Source: an uncultured Oscillospiraceae bacterium | GTDB lineage: Bacteria; Bacillota; Clostridia; Oscillospirales; Acutalibacteraceae | NCBI GenBank assembly: GCA_900539845.1 | Contig: UQDP01000026.1 | Coordinates: forward strand, 1 to 21,818 | DNA: 21,818 bases | Direction: 5' to 3' | Shown here: piece by piece, positions 21,785-21,818 of the stretch | Position numbering within the stretch: the stretch's first letter is position 1 | Layout: each line of letters starts with the position of its first letter | The notes under the pieces: model-generated | Databases searched by the model: none | What the model was told of the DNA's origin: nothing | What the model saw: only the letters and a program-made list of their open reading frames with translations | Translations under genes and position numbers: made by a program

Positions 21785-21818
21785 AAGCGTTTACCAAAAT
21801 CAAAGATTTTGACCGCTT
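21785..21818. other. Imperfect hairpin at the window edge
   Basis: AAGCG (21785-21789) pairs with CGCTT (21814-21818), and AAAATC (21796-21801) pairs with GATTTT (21805-21810) around an AAA loop; TTTACC and GAC form an internal loop. It lies immediately after the -10 box at 21770, so it would be the first structure in the outward transcript or an operator. The sequence is cut off by the window end. Confidence 0.4.

Noticed and set aside
1..21818. CRISPR arrays, tRNA or rRNA genes, insertion sequences, prophage genes
   Set aside because: No regularly spaced repeats, tRNA-like cloverleaf ends, transposase or integrase motifs were seen on either strand.

Overview
The window looks like chromosomal DNA from a strictly anaerobic, low-to-mid GC Gram-positive bacterium of the Clostridia, most like the Oscillospiraceae/Ruminococcaceae. 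The reasons are a four-subunit ferredoxin-linked 2-oxoacid oxidoreductase, formate-tetrahydrofolate ligase, a T-box leader, SigA-type promoters (TTGACA-N17-TATAAT), strong AGGAGG ribosome sites and intrinsic terminators after almost every transcription unit. This placement is inferred from gene content and style; there is no rRNA or other marker here. I see no phage, transposon, CRISPR, tRNA or rRNA.

Layout. 1-255: the tail of an upstream gene, a 33-residue peptide gene and a terminator. 262-3663: a promoter, a T-box riboswitch and a gamma-delta-alpha-beta 2-oxoacid:ferredoxin oxidoreductase operon, closed by a terminator. 3742-5313: a SAM methyltransferase, a DHFR/RibD-C family protein and a 56-residue membrane protein, ending at a hairpin shared with the opposite strand. 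5315-6178 (minus): a membrane/zinc-ribbon protein and family I pyrophosphatase. 6254-9470: azlCD (branched-chain amino acid export), then a MIF-like tautomerase, a sirtuin and a transglutaminase-like lipoprotein. 9564-12217: a GPH/MelB-type transporter with a very long charged C-terminal extension. 12289-15896: a DUF3343 protein with a cysteine desulfurase, then cdaA-cdaR (cyclic di-AMP synthesis). 15895-17061 (minus): a RodA/FtsW glycosyltransferase. 17138-20615: fhs-tsaE-tsaB-rpiB. 20700-21647 (minus): a lipoprotein of unknown function. The window ends with an outward promoter and a hairpin.

How the genes fit together. Most of the window is housekeeping: one-carbon metabolism, tRNA t6A synthesis, c-di-AMP, cell-wall synthesis, pyrophosphate hydrolysis and sulfur mobilisation. 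The most informative regulatory signal is the T-box in front of the 2-oxoacid oxidoreductase. Its specifier reads best as ATC (Ile), with TAT (Tyr) as the alternative register. This suggests that uncharged tRNA, rather than carbon flux, drives the enzyme, which fits a biosynthetic reductive carboxylation of branched-chain acyl-CoA to 2-oxo acids. Other points worth a second look are the 33-residue peptide, the transporter's C-terminal extension, a transglutaminase fold whose catalytic Cys appears replaced by Ser, and a MIF homologue next to a sirtuin. Nothing here is a clear new multi-gene system.
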